Shown in pieces: positions 24,301 to 35,404 of a DNA stretch of 64,000 nucleotides. Below the pieces are notes generated by a model, which ran no database searches, was not told where the DNA came from, and saw nothing but the letters and a program-made list of their open reading frames with translations. Origin of the DNA: Aegilops tauschii subsp. strangulata (lineage: Eukaryota > Streptophyta > Magnoliopsida > Poales > Poaceae); NCBI RefSeq assembly GCF_002575655.3, contig NC_053037.3:50046242-50110241 (forward strand). The letters run 5' to 3'. A program made the position numbers and the translations under genes. Position 1 is the stretch's first letter. Each line of letters starts with the position of its first letter.

Positions 24301-24435
24301 GGGGACGATCTGCCCCATGGCCGGAAGCCGGTGGGCGATATCTTTGGACAGGTACCCGGCCTCCCGAAGCTCGGAGATGTCCTTCTCCTTGACGGAGGAG
24401 GCCATCCACTTTCCTTGCGCTCCAGATCCGGACAT
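21310..24435 (-). pseudogene. Antisense gene of Fatima element (putative gypsy-type transposon protein)
   Basis: Read on minus it starts at the ATG at 24435 (MSGSGAQGKW). The N-terminal domain includes PHFVCGLGFPLHPF and GLMFYYGLDFHDLAPN and, after a frameshift near 24140, CEAFLRIPPYFGLWLK and ILPCQSRTFHLWEFDPAEHQ. I recall these motifs from grass proteins annotated putative gypsy-type transposon domain (PF04195). After a stop near 23582 come a low-complexity basic/Gly segment (23543-23079), an acidic or Pro-rich segment (22951-22463), a coiled-coil region (about 22110-21860, readable only with a frame change) and a C-terminal tail down to about 21310. Exon borders cannot be fixed here. It is antisense to the element. 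Function unknown; broken in this copy. Confidence 0.65.
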
Positions 24436-24982
24436 GGTCGAGTGCTTTCTTGAGGCGGAACGAATGAGGACTTGGGCGCTGGAGCTCGAGAATGGGAGGG
24501 CAGAGAGAGAGAAGGCGTGGGTGAAAGAAAAGGATCCTTATCTCCTTATAAAGGCAGCGAATATCAAGCGCCTCCCCACTCGCCTTAAAACTCGCCTGTT
24601 CCCAAGGGCTGTGCAGACGACACGGTTGGATTACCCACACACGTATTGATGAGAATCCCGTGATGAATGGACACGATCTCTGCTGCGCCAAGACGTGCCA
24701 ATAGAAACCGCATCTTGAAATGTGAAGCGGTAGGCCGAAAAACGGTTCGAAATAATAACCGGGCAGGGACGTGATGTCACGCTACAAAAAAGTTGTCAGC
24801 GGATTGGACTCGTGAAATATTATACTCTCTGCGGTTGTGTGTGGTACATGTTTTGCAGAGCCAGACACGTTCATTGAGTTCGAAGACTGTGTTGGAGTAT
24901 TCGGAGAAGGAACCCGCCTTGCAATGCCGAAGACAATCTGCGCGCCGGATACCTCGTCATTGAAGCCTGGTTCAGGGGCTAC

Positions 24983-25459
24983 TGAGGGAGTCCTGGATTA
25001 AGGGGTCCTCGGGCGTCTGGACTATGGTACATGGGCCGGACTAATGGGCTGTGAAGATAGAAGACCGAAGACTCTCTCCTGTGTCTGGATGGGACTCTCC
25101 TTGGCATGGAAGGCAAGCTTGGTGCCTGGATATGAAGATTCCTTTATCTTTAACCGACTTTGTACAACCCTAGTCCCCTCCGGTGTCTATATAAACCAGA
25201 GGGTTTAGTCCATAGAAAAAAGGATAATCATAGTCATACAGGCTAGACTTGTAGGGTTTTAGCCATTACGATCTCGTGGTAGATCAACTCTTGTAACATT
25301 CATATTCATCAAGATCAATCAAGCAGGAAGTAGGGTATTACCTCCATAGAGAGGGCCCGAACCTGGGTAAACATCGTGTCCCCCGTCTCCTGTTACCATC
25401 AACCTTAGACGCACAGTTCGGGACCCCCTACCCAAGATCCGCCGGTTTTGACACCGATA
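24983..25459 (+). repeat. Fatima 3' LTR
   Basis: 477 bp, matching 18201-18677. Its TATA hairpin has one stem mismatch (25195-25203 reads ACCAGAGGG). Confidence 0.93.
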
Positions 25460-25464
25460 GAGGT

Positions 25465-25990
25465 CGATGGGCGTGGGCGCGGGCGTGGAAGGCGCCACCA
25501 CGCTCACGTCGGGCGAGCACTCCCCGGAGAGGCAGGAGGCCTGCGGGTACACGTGGAAGCCGGGCATCGGGGTGCAAGCCGACGCGCGGGGCGAGTCGGG
25601 CAGCACCATCCGAGGGAACGCCGATGAGCTGGTGCTGGCCGCGGCGACAGCGGCGTTGACGAGGCCGTGTTGGCTAGGGTTTAACCCTAGCATATAGAGC
25701 CCCTCCCTCGTTGCCGCCGCGACACGGGCGTTGGTGACCTCCCGCTGCGTGGCGGCGGCGGCGGCAGCCGCAACGGCTTCATCCCTCGCGTCTGCGGCAT
25801 GCCTCCGACCCTTCCTCTTGGCCGACTCCCTTGCCCGCTGTTCGGGCGTCAGCACCTTCTTTGGCTTGGGCGCGGCGGCGGTCTTGCACGAGGCACGAGG
25901 CTTGCCTTTGCTGGAGGGGGCGGTCGTCATGCCGAACAAGGCGAGGGAGGCGAGGCCGGCAGCGGCGTCGAGGTTGAGGTCGTCGTCCAT
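25465..25990 (-). pseudogene. Harbinger Myb-like gene, N-terminal exon part, cut by Fatima
   Basis: The ATG at 25990 gives MDDDLNLDAAAGLASLALFG, then a Lys/Arg-rich segment (LTPEQRARESAKRKGRRHAA) that may act as nuclear localisation signal, an Ala run, and a Ser/Pro-rich region. The frame is broken at 25465 by the Fatima insertion, whose TSD GAGGT lies at 25460-25464, and resumes at 18195. Frames extending upstream of 25990 to 26227 read through the element terminus and are unlikely to be coding. Confidence 0.75.
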
Positions 25991-26275
25991 GGCGGGTGTG
26001 GGGCAGGAGCGCGCGCGGGCGGGAGGGTTTTGAGGGAAATGTTGGTGGCTTCCACTGACCGGCAGGCCCGGGGAGAGGAGTAGGCGCGCGCGCGTCCGTC
26101 TCGTGTCCGCGCCGATGCAAATCCGGCTCAAAAATGGGCCGGGAATGGGTTGCCATGCGGACGCCAAGCGGACGCGCGTCCGTTTGGTTTGGCGCGTTGG
26201 GCCACCTTTTGTGTCCGCGCCGACCAAAACGGACGCCAGCGGACGAAATGGGTCGCCCCGTTGGAGTTGCTCTAA

Positions 26276-27434
26276 GTCTCGGCGATGTTCTCAATGGAGT
26301 TACATAGCCAAGTCCAGCAATTGATGTATTTGTGGACTAACCCACCTTCCTTCTAGACGCAGTTCCACATGTCCTATGTAGTGCCGGTTCTAACGTATGT
26401 GCCCTCAAGTTTTTTGAGAAATGCATCACGTAGATCGTCCCAGTCATAAATGTTATCTTCGGGCAGGCTGTTTAGCCACGCCCGTGCTGATCCCTCTAGC
26501 ATCAAGGGAAGGTTGCGGATGGAGACACACTCATTGCCCATGTCGATATTAAAGGACACAAGGTAGTCCGCCAGCCAATTGTCAGGCTTGGCAGTATTGT
26601 CGTACTTGTTGATTCTGTTAGCAATTCATAACCGTTCTGGGAAAGGTTCAGTCCATATGCGCCAGCTGAAGCACAAAGGACCGAGTGAACCTAACCCACA
26701 CGGACAGTCGGTTTCGCCATGACACTAAATCATGCCTTGGCTGCACGGATGGCCTCAATGTCATCCCATGCATCATGGGGTAATGATCTCTGACCCTGAT
26801 AGGGGCTTAGTTGGTGTTGCTCTGTGTGGATTCAGACGATCTCATCTCGCGCATCATGGCCTCGATTGGTGGATCGACTTAGATGAGGCGATTCCACGGT
26901 GATGGGATGGCTGCGAGCCTCCGAAGGTTGGCACAAAACTTCTTTTGAAGCCAGTCGTCCTTGCGATGAAGTGGCTATATATTGTTCTTCCACCTCAGCC
27001 TTGAGCAGCGTGACGAATCAAACATTGTCCTCTTTCGCGGGTTGACCGGTGGGTGAAGCCAGCTTGCTGAACAATACCATAGTAGCAAGCAGGTTCTTGG
27101 TCGGAGTACGATGTATCGTATGCCCTTTGAACCTTGGCTCGCCAGTGAGTTTCCCGCAACACAAACCGTGTAGTTGAGGCAGATTATTGAGGAGAACGAG
27201 GACTGTTTTGTGCTCTGGTCGCTTGAAGCTCAAGCTCTTGCGTCTCGAGGTTCCACTTTTCTTGGGCTAGGCACTCATGCTCCTTCAGGATGGCCACCCA
27301 AGAGGCCTTGAAGGCAATGGCTCAGGGGTGTTGCCATCCACAGGTTTGTGCAGAAGTGTGCCATCCTTCATTCACGCGGGCACACCGGTAGCGGTCGCAC
27401 CGCTGTTAGCCATGTATATTTCCACCACAGAGGT
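26276..27434 (-). pseudogene. Gag core of old Tat-lineage gypsy relic
   Basis: On minus, the frame around 26640-26374 reads RINKYDNTAKPDNWLADYLV and then MLEGSARAWLNSLPEDNIYD and WDDLRDAFLKKLEGTYVR. This corresponds to the gag core of the Tat element at 60400-60640 (MLQGTPWTWLNSLKPRNINS). The frame is closed by TAG soon after. The upstream part (27434-26650) is coding-like but has stops. It is interrupted at 27434 by the CRM-like element and at 26275 by the Harbinger element. Confidence 0.75.
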
Positions 27435-28390
27435 TGATGAGGACATCCCAACCATGGGCACCACACCACCAATCATCAACGGTCCAATCACAAGAAGTCG
27501 CGCAATGCAAATACATGATCAAGGGAACGCTAACTTAAGTTTATCATTTGACCTTGAAAACATGGTTGTGCCTTCACCTCCTTTGTTGTTGGTTGAACTC
27601 AGGCGCAACATCGAAGAAGGCCAAACACATTTCAGTCTGTGCAAAACAATGTTTTATGGCGAAGAAACAAAGTTAGGAGTTCATGAAGAAATGAGTTGTC
27701 TGCTGAAGAAACATTGTTTCGATTCTGATGAAACAATGTTTTGCATGAGTTTGAATATCCCAACTTGCGAAAGGTTCCCAGAACTCGAGTTTGCTGCTGA
27801 AGGAAACATTGTTCGACTCCAGTGAACAATGTTTGGTTAGGAACTGCCAACCACCTCCAACGAGAGTTTTTCATAAGCTACCTCATTAAGCCTCTAAGCC
27901 ATTTAGTCAAACCAAAGCTGGTTCTCTTTCACACCTATCCAGGGGGGTTGTCCCGATTCTAAATAGGCTAGCTCTTCCCTTCGTTGGGGACTTTTGTCAT
28001 TTCTATCAAAGACCAAAGACATAGACTCCTCCTGAGATTGGAGAGCTCTTGTTACCCTTATTCTCGTGATTCCTTGAGAAATTGCTCCTAATTCGTGTTC
28101 CACGACTAGATCGTGTTGTGTGGGTTAGAGTTCGTGGTTTCCCTTGCGAATTGCACCTATCCCGTGCTCCATGACTTGAGCGTGGTTGTGTGGGATAGTA
28201 TTGCGGGTTGTGGATCGGTGAATGTTTGGATTGCAAGTTTCGGTGAGCATCCTCCTCGTCGGGTCATAATCTCTTATTTTCCATTTTTCGGCTGCTTGTA
28301 GCTAGTTATCCCCATCCATTTATCGATCCTACACCGTGAAGATCGGACCACCCCTTGTACACCCTCTTCTCCGAAGACGGTGTCATATCA
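27435..28390 (+). repeat. 5' LTR of CRM-like element
   Basis: 956 bp, from TGATGAGGAC to GTGTCATATCA. Compared with the 3' LTR it keeps about 19 extra bases around 27549-27568 (coding for DLENMV in the read-through frame). Confidence 0.92.
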
Positions 28391-28392
28391 TC

Positions 28393-28404
28393 TGGTATCA
28401 GAGC
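28393..28404 (+). other. PBS of CRM-like element (initiator Met tRNA)
   Basis: TGGTATCAGAGC, an exact initiator-Met-tRNA complement, two bases after the LTR end. Confidence 0.9.
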
Positions 28405-29102
28405 AAGGTTTACACGGTAGGATCTGTATCTTTGTTGCTAGATCTATCCTTTTTAGTTTGGTGTTCCCATCCTAGAGTCCAAAGCCAAAAAGCCACAAAA
28501 AAATATCCAAGCCTTTGTTTGCTGAGATCTAGTTGTTTGCTTTCCTCTTTGTGTTTGCACCAAGTTCTATCCAAAGTTGCTGCTGGTTTTCTTTGAGTCT
28601 TGTTGTTGGATCTATTGTGTTGCAAAAAAGAGAGTGAAAAAAGCAAAAAAAAAGAGCAGAAAAAAGTGAGAAAAAAGTAGAAGAGAAAGTGTTGAGCACG
28701 TGTGCAATCATATTCAGTTTGGTTAGAAATTTCAAAAGTTGTAGTGGCAAGTGTTGCGGCTCAAACGTGGTGCAAGGGTCTACAATTTTTTCTTGTTTAT
28801 TTGGTTTGCATCGATTGGATCTCAGCACTAGCCCTCCTCATTTTACCCCACCCAAATCCACGTAGAAACCATGAACTTCCTTCCTTTCATTCGCCCGTCC
28901 ATTCCTGATTTGCTACCACCGCCCAACATCCAAGGAATCATTAGAATTTGGATAAGCAAGGAGGTGAGCTGAGTGTTTTCCACATATTTTTTTCTTTTGA
29001 CCACTTGTTTCCGAGGGTTAACATGACAGGATCCAACTCGAGTGTACATGGATATCAACATGTGGAAGATGATCTCCCAAAAACTCGCGCAACACTTGGT
29101 AT
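28405..29102 (+). other. 5' leader of CRM-like element
   Basis: About 700 bases without recognisable coding sequence. An A-rich stretch (28626-28690) is evident. Confidence 0.7.
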
Positions 29103-29940
29103 ATGATTGAGGAGAGTATAGTTGCAGCTATGCGAAGGATGTTCGGGGGGCGTCTTCCTATCGCGGGTAATGGGGATCAACATCAACATAGCCCCCTGCC
29201 TCGCTGGCCACCGACAACCGACGACGTCAAGGAAACAAGGACCACCACGATGGTCGTGGAAGAGCGGCAGGAGCTGCTGCCCACGACGCCCCTGCTGTTG
29301 GTGCTGAAAGGAGGCGTTGCGACTTTGCTACCTCCGTGAGGGCGGGCTGCATGGAGGAGAAGCTTGCGGGCGAGGACATGATCCCCACGGGTTTGCCGCT
29401 GATCACCGGCGACGAGCTGCACATGATGGTGATGACATCTCCCTTGAAGGTCTCTTCGAGCATGGTGATGAAGATGAATGCACAAGGGACTATGAACCGT
29501 ACTCCTTGCCTCGCCGTGGTGCTGTTTTTGATCACAACGATCATCATTATGACCGTCGCGACCAAGATGACCGTGACAACCAAGCGAGAGTGAAGCTACA
29601 TGTGCCATCCTTCAGGGGAAAAGAGGATCCAGATACATATATTGAGTGGGAGGAGAAGTGTGATCAAATCTTTCGCATCCATGGTTTTTCTGAAGCCAAG
29701 AGAGTTGATCTTGCTACTATAGAGTTCTCTGGTTATGCTCTTAAATGATGGAATCAGCTGCAAGACGATCGATTGATATCGTGCAATAATTATATCCGCA
29801 GCTGGACTTTGATGAAGCAAGTCATGAGGCACCATTTTGTTCCATCATACTATGAGAAGCAACCATACAAGAGATTGCAGGAGCTCACTCAAGGTTCGAG
29901 CAATAATTATATCTGCAGTTGTTTACTCTCTTTCGGATAA
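29103..29940 (+). pseudogene. Gag N-terminal half of CRM-like element, broken
   Basis: Starts near MIEESIVAAMRRMFGGRLPI (29103), then an Arg/His/Asp-rich segment and the gag core LHVPSFRGKEDPDTYIEWEE, KCDQIFRIHGFSEAKRVDLA. A TGA at 29746-29748 replaces a Trp codon. The frame continues to about 29940 (HHFVPSYYEKQPYKRLQELT) and then runs into the truncated Sabrina-like element. The rest of gag up to the zinc knuckle is missing, so the junction deleted gag sequence and was not a simple insertion. Confidence 0.8.
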
Positions 29941-30601
29941 TAGCTTGCGATGCCGGGGCATCCCCAAGCTTAGGCTCTTCTTACTCCTTATTCCTTCATC
30001 CATCATAAGATAACCCAAAACTTGAAACTTCAATCACACAAAACTCAACAAAACCTTCGTCAGATCCGTGTACAAGAAAGCAAATCACTACTATAAGTAC
30101 TTATCAAACCAATCCATATTTTATTTTTGCATTATATCTACTGTATTCCAACTTTTCTATGGCAAAAACTCATCAAAGAAAACCATAGAGCCATCAAAAC
30201 AAGCACACAACGCAAGTAAAACAGAATCTGTCAAAACAGAACAGTCTGTAGCAATTTGACTATTTTGAATACTTCTGAAACTCCAAAAATTCTGAAAATT
30301 CAGGACAACCTGAGAAATTTGTATATTAATCTTCTGCAAAAAGAATTGGCATTTTAGCATGCTCTGGTGATTTTTAACAATTGTTTTTGTGAGCGCAAAA
30401 GTTTCTGTTTTTCAGCAAGATCAAACAACTATCACCCAAGAAGATCCTAAAGGCTTTACTTGGCACAAACACTAATTAAAACACAAAAAAGACAATCATA
30501 ACAGTAGCATAATTGTGCAAACACTCAAGAATAGAAAACAAAAAGCAAAAATAAATTTTATTCATTGGGTTGCCTCCCAACAAGCTCTTTCTTTATAGCC
30601 A

Positions 30602-31446
30602 TCAAGATAGGCTTGAGATTTTATTGATGCTCACATGGAAGATAAAATTTGAAGCATCATAAAACATGTGACAAACATATTTAAGTCTAACATACTTCCT
30701 ATGCATAGGAATTTTATAAGCAAATAAATTATCAAGACAAGAACCATCTAGCATATGCAAAGAAGAGGAAGAAAACATTGACGATCTCAACATAACGAGA
30801 GGTAATTTAGTAACATGAAAATTTCTACAACCATATTTGCCTCTCTCATAATAATTACTTGTAGGATCATATTCAAATTCAACAATATAACTATCACAAA
30901 TAATATTCTCTTCATGATCCGCATGCATGTAAAGTTGACACTCTTCCAAAATAGTGGGATTATCATCAAATAAAGTCATGACCTCTATAAGCCCACTTTC
31001 ATCAAAATTTTCATAAGATTGAACACTCTCCAAATATGTGGGATTATTCATAGCTAAAGTTGACACTCTTCCAAACCCACTTTTAATATTATTGCAAGCA
31101 TATTCATCATGAGATTTAAATAAATTTTCAAGATCATAAGAATCATCACCCCAATCATGATCATTGCAACAAGTAGTGGACATAGCAAAATTAGCATCCC
31201 CAAGCTTGGGTTTTCGCATATTAATTTCACAATTGACATTAGTAGAATTTATAGTAAAATCATTGCAATCATGTTTTCATTCAACGAGCTATCATGAATC
31301 ACTTCATAAATTTCTTCATCACAATTTTCAGATTCACGAATCTCAAGCAAAACTTCACAAAGATAATCTAGTGAATTCAATTCACTAGCAATGGGTTCAT
31401 CATAATTGGATCTCTTGAAAATATTAGCAAGTGGATGAGGATCCAT
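30602..31446 (-). pseudogene. Uncharacterised acidic ORF of Sabrina-like elements, frameshifted copy
   Basis: 31446-31249 gives an N-terminal piece (MDPHPLANIFKRSNYDEPIA), and 31219-30602 in another frame gives the repeat region and C-terminus: SGFGRVSTLAMNNPTYLESV, SGLIEVMTLFDDNPTILEEC, then KLPLVMLR and the conserved LFAYKIPMHRKYVRLKYVC. It is homologous to 4484-3615 and 43837-42485. Compared with the 450-residue copy it lacks much of the N-terminal half. Function unknown. Confidence 0.65.
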
Positions 31447-31697
31447 ATCAATTGTTTTTTAGCAAGCGAAGATGCAAGAAAATAGAAGACACATGGCAAA
31501 ACAAGCAAACATGAGATCTGACAAGAAAACGGCGAACAAAAAAGAGGGCGAATAAAACGGCAAATTTTTGTGAAGTGGGGGAGAGGAAAACGAGAGGCAA
31601 ATGGCAAATAATGTAAATTGCGAGGAGATGGGATTTGTGATTAGGAACCTGGTATATGTTGAAGATCCTCCCCAACAACATCGCCATAAATTCCTTT

Positions 31698-33279
31698 TGA
31701 TGCGGCTTGAAGCTACGTCGGTATTTCCCCAAAGAGGAAGGGATGATGCAGCACAGTGGCGGTAGGTATTTCCCTCAGTGATGAGACCAAGGTTATCGAG
31801 CCAGTAGGAGAACCAAGCAACACAACGTAAACAATCCCTACACACAAATAACAACCACTCGCAACCCAACGTATTAAAGGGGTTGTCAATCCCTTTTGGG
31901 TAACGGCGCCAGAAATTGGCAAACGGACGTGAATAAATTGTAGTAGATTGATAGATCGAACGCAAAATAAAATAAATAATAATAAATTGCAGCAAGGTAT
32001 TTTTGTATTTTTGGTTTAATATATCTGAAAATAAAAGCAAAGGAAAATAGATCACAAAGGCAAATAATATGAGAAAGAGACCCGGGGCCGTAGGTTTCAC
32101 TAGTGGCTTCTCTCGAGAAAAATAGCAAACGGTGGGTAGACAAATTACTGTTGGGCAATTGATAGAACTTCAAATAATCTGACGATATCCAGGCAATGAT
32201 CATTATATAGGCATCACGTCCAAGATTAGTAGACCGACTCCTGCCTGCATCTACTACTATTACTCCACACATCGACCGCTATCCAGCATGCATCTAGTGT
32301 ATTAAGTTCATGGAGAAACGGAGTAATGCAATAAGAACGATGACATGATGTAGACAAGATCTATCTATGTAGAGATAGACCCCATCGTTTTATCCTTAGT
32401 AGCAACGATACATACGCGTCGGTTCCCCTTCTATCACTGGGATCAAGCACCGTAAGATCAAACCCACTACAAAGCACCTCTTCTCATTGCAAGATAAATA
32501 GATCAAGTTGGCCAAACAAAACCCAAATATCAGAGAAGAAATACGAGGCTCTAAGAGATCATGCATATAAGAGATCAAGGAAACTCAAATAAATTTCATG
32601 GATATAAAAAGATAGATCTCATCATAAACTCAAAGTTCATCCGATCCCAACAAACACACCGCAAAAAGAGTTACATCATATGGATCTCCAAGAGACCAGT
32701 ATATTGAGAATTCAGCGAGAGAGAGGAAGCCATCTAGCTACTAACTACGGACCCGAAGGTCTACAAATAACTACTCACGCATCATCGGAGAGGCACCAAT
32801 GGAAGTGGTCAACCCCTCCGTGATGGTGTCTAGATTGGATGTGGTGGTTCTGGACTCTGTGGCGGCTGGAATTGATTTTCGTCGACTCCCCTAGGGTTTC
32901 TGGAATATTGGGGTATTTATAGAGCAAAGAGGCGGTCCGGGGGGCACCCGAGGAGGGCACAACCCACCAGGGCGCACCTGGGCCTTCTGGCGCACCCTGG
33001 TGGGTTGTGCTCCCCTCAGAGCACCTCCCAGGTGCAGCCTTGGCCCATTAGGTGTCTTCTGGTCCATAAAAATTCTCCGTGAAGTTTCGTTGCATTTGGA
33101 CTCTGTTTGGTATTGATTTCCTGCGATGTAAAAAACATGCAGAAAACAGCAACTGGCACTTGGCACTATGTCAATAGGTTAGTACCAAAAAATGATATAA
33201 AATGATTATAAAACATCCAAGATTGATAATATAACAGCATGGAACAATAAAAAATTATAGATACGTTGGAGACGTATCA
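31698..33279 (-). repeat. 5' LTR of truncated Sabrina-like element
   Basis: 1582 bp, the same length as 44083-45664, and related to it over long stretches (for example CATCTACTACTATTACTCCA). The PBS after it (31669-31688) has decayed to CTCCCCAACAACATCGCCAT on plus. An open frame of about 210 codons across the LTR (32100-31459) is not thought to be coding. Confidence 0.8.
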
Positions 33280-33289
33280 GTATCCTCCG

Positions 33290-34254
33290 CTCCATCTCCA
33301 GAAAAGAGTTCTACATGCAACAACGACATTCAATGCCACAAGTGCAAAGGAAGAGGTCACATTTCTTCGGAATGTCCAAGCAAGAGAACTATGATCATCA
33401 ATGAACGGGGTGAATGGGAGTCTGAAAGTGACCCTGAAGGTGGCAATGATGAAGTGGAAGAGGAGCAGGGTTGGGAAGTAGGAGGAACTATTTTATCTCA
33501 TGAGGAACTTGATGGTGAAGCTTTGGTTGTATGCCGTTCACTTAATGCCCAGGTTGTGGAGGAGGAAAAGGGGCAGCGGCATAAACTTTTCCACACCCGT
33601 TGCCTTATCAACTCAAAGATATGGCGAGTGATTGTTGATAGTGGCAGCTGCAACAATATTGCAAGCACGGAGATGGTCGAGAAGCTTCAATTGCAAACAA
33701 AACGTCACCCACACCCATACCGCATGCAATGGCTGAATGATTGTGGCGCAATTAAGGTGATTAGCAGCGTGCAAATACTAATTTCAATAGGGACGTATCA
33801 GGATGATGTTGAGTGTGATGTGGTGCTGATGCATGCTTGTCACTTGCTTCTTGGATGACCGTGGTTGCATGACCGTGATGTGCAAATCAGTGGGCGTGCA
33901 AATTGCTTATGTTTTGTCCATAGAGGAGAAAAGTTCACTTGGCTGTCCATGACACCCGAGGAAGTCTATCTTGATGAGATGAAAAGAAAAGGAAAGAAAA
34001 AGAGGGAGAGTGATCATACACAACAAGTGAGCCACCAACATAGTGAGGGAGTGTTTCCACAGCCAAAAGCTCCACAACCAAATATGACCAAGCCCCAGGA
34101 AAAACAAGGATTAGTTATGATGGCTAGGAAAAGGGATATGCGGGAATTGAGAGAACCTAATACTCCATTCTTTGTACTCATGTACAAGGAAACTTTATTG
34201 GCTGCTAACGACTTAACCTCAACTCTTCCTAGTGTTGTTTTTGATCTTTTGTAG
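33290..34254 (+). pseudogene. CRM-like zinc knuckle and protease
   Basis: A CCHC zinc knuckle (CHKCKGRGHISSEC, about 33337-33378) is followed by acidic linker sequence and the protease with active site IVDSGSCNNIAS. An in-frame TGA at 33856-33858 (CGA expected) and TAG at 34252-34254 (CAG expected) interrupt the frame. The region between is Lys/Gln-rich. The protease would process the polyprotein. Confidence 0.85.
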
Positions 34255-35404
34255 GATTATGAGGATGTGTTCCCCAAGGAGGTGCCACCTGGTTTGCCAC
34301 CGAAGCGGGGCATTGAGCACCAAATTGACTTGGTTCCGGGTGCCCCACTACCAAATCGACCACCGTACCGAGCAAACCCAGAGGAGAAGAAGGAAATTCA
34401 AAGGCAAGTAGAAGATCTTCTTAACAAAGGGTATGTAAGGGAAAGTCTTTCTCCTTGTGTTGTTCCCATTCTTTTAGTTCCAAAGAAAGACGGTACTATG
34501 CGCATGTGCACTGATTGTAGATCCATTAACAACATAACTGTGAGATATCGACACCCTATTCCTAGGCTCGATGGCATGCTTGATGAAATTTGTGGCTCCA
34601 CCATATTTTCCAAAATTGATTTGCGAAGTGGATACCACCAAATAAGAATGAAAGAGGGTGACGAATGAAACTACATTCAAGACAAAATTTGGCTTGTATG
34701 AATGGTTGGTTATGCCTTTTGGATTAACGAATGCACCTAGTACTTTCATGAGATTGATGAATCATGTGCTTAGATCCTTCATTGGCAAGTTTTTAGTGGT
34801 TTACTTTGATGACATATCAATTTATAACAAAACTTTGGAGGATCATGTTGGACATATAAAATGTGTGCTTGCTGTCCTACGGGAGGAAAAGTTGTATGCT
34901 AACGTGGAAAAGTGCACATTTTGCACAAACAAGGTTGTGTTTCTTGGCTTTGTTGTTTCAGAAAAAGGTGTGGAGGTCGAAAAAGGTGTGGAGGTCGATG
35001 AAGAGAAGATCAAGGCTATTCGTGAGTGGATGCCTCCACAAAATGTGAGCCAAGTATGTAGCTTCCTCGGACTTGCGGGTTTCTACCGCTGGTTCGTGTA
35101 GGATTTCAGCACCATTGCTGCACCAATGAATGAGTTAACGAAGAAAGACACTCCATTCCAGTTGGGTGATGCCCAAGATAAGTCCTTCCAAGAACTGAAG
35201 TTGAGGTTGACATCAACCACATTGCTTTCACTTCCTGATTTTGGTAAGAGATTTGAAATTGAATGTGATGCACGTGGTGTTGGCATTAGTGGAGTTCTAA
35301 TGCAAGAAGGTAAACCCATCGCCTATTTTAGTGAGAAGCTTAATGGCCAACTCTTAATTATTCCGTCTATGATAAATAATTGTATGCTCTTGTTCGATCT
35401 TTGA
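34255..35404 (+). pseudogene. CRM-like reverse transcriptase and start of RNase H
   Basis: RT motifs in order: [58 protein letters not shown], then a frameshift at about 34665, [20 protein letters not shown], and the catalytic [10 protein letters not shown] with intact YFDD. An exact 18-bp tandem duplication (34961-34978, 34979-34996) repeats EKGVEV before DEEK. A TAG at 35099-35101 ends FYRWFV. RNase H begins FEIECDARGVGISGVLMQEG and shifts frame near 35390. Confidence 0.9.

Larger units (their letters stand above)
18201..25459 (+). mobile_element. Fatima-type gypsy (Tat lineage), 7259 bp, defective, with antisense gene
   Basis: LTRs of 477 bp at 18201-18677 and 24983-25459; perfect 5-bp TSD GAGGT at 18196-18200 and 25460-25464. 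The PBS region TTGGTGCTTTCACTGAGAG starts at 18678, and the purine tract CAGGGGCTAC precedes the 3' LTR. Sense coding is limited to a gag N-terminus and a protease remnant. Reverse transcriptase, RNase H and integrase are absent. The rest is occupied by an antisense gene. LTRs differ at about two dozen positions by eye (about 5%), so this insertion is older than the copia element. The 3' LTR ends TA instead of CA. Confidence 0.92.
16462..26272 (-). mobile_element. PIF/Harbinger-type DNA transposon carrying only a Myb-like gene; host of a Fatima insertion
   Basis: The ends are 14-bp perfect inverted repeats GAGCAACTCCAACG (16462-16475 and, on minus, 26272-26259), followed by partly matching sequence. 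The 3-bp TSD TAA (16459-16461, 26273-26275) fits PIF/Harbinger. Without the Fatima insertion the element is about 2.5 kb. It encodes a Myb/trihelix-like protein (the Harbinger accessory ORF) but no transposase frame is visible, so it would depend on transposase in trans. Confidence 0.85.
29948..33279 (-). mobile_element. Truncated Sabrina-like gypsy element inside the CRM-like element
   Basis: On minus it has a complete 5' LTR (33279-31698, 1582 bp), a degenerate PBS, the family ORF (broken), the post-ORF hairpin and non-coding sequence up to a purine tract at 29971-29958, where homology to the element at 38098-45664 stops. About 1.8 kb of internal sequence and the whole 3' LTR are absent, and no TSD can be confirmed. 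Left-hand junction bases are about 29922-29948. Confidence 0.8.

Noticed and set aside
25991..26227. N-terminal extension upstream of the Harbinger Myb-like gene
   Set aside because: It would run through the transposon's subterminal region. The Met at 25990 starts sequence of the expected acidic type and is the better start.
31459..32100. Minus-strand open frame of 213 codons
   Set aside because: It crosses the LTR end, the PBS and the leader of the truncated Sabrina-like element and has no counterpart in the related element at 38098-45664.
33280..33284. GTATC next to the truncated Sabrina-like LTR as a possible TSD
   Set aside because: The other end of the element is missing, so the match to the copia TSD is probably chance.
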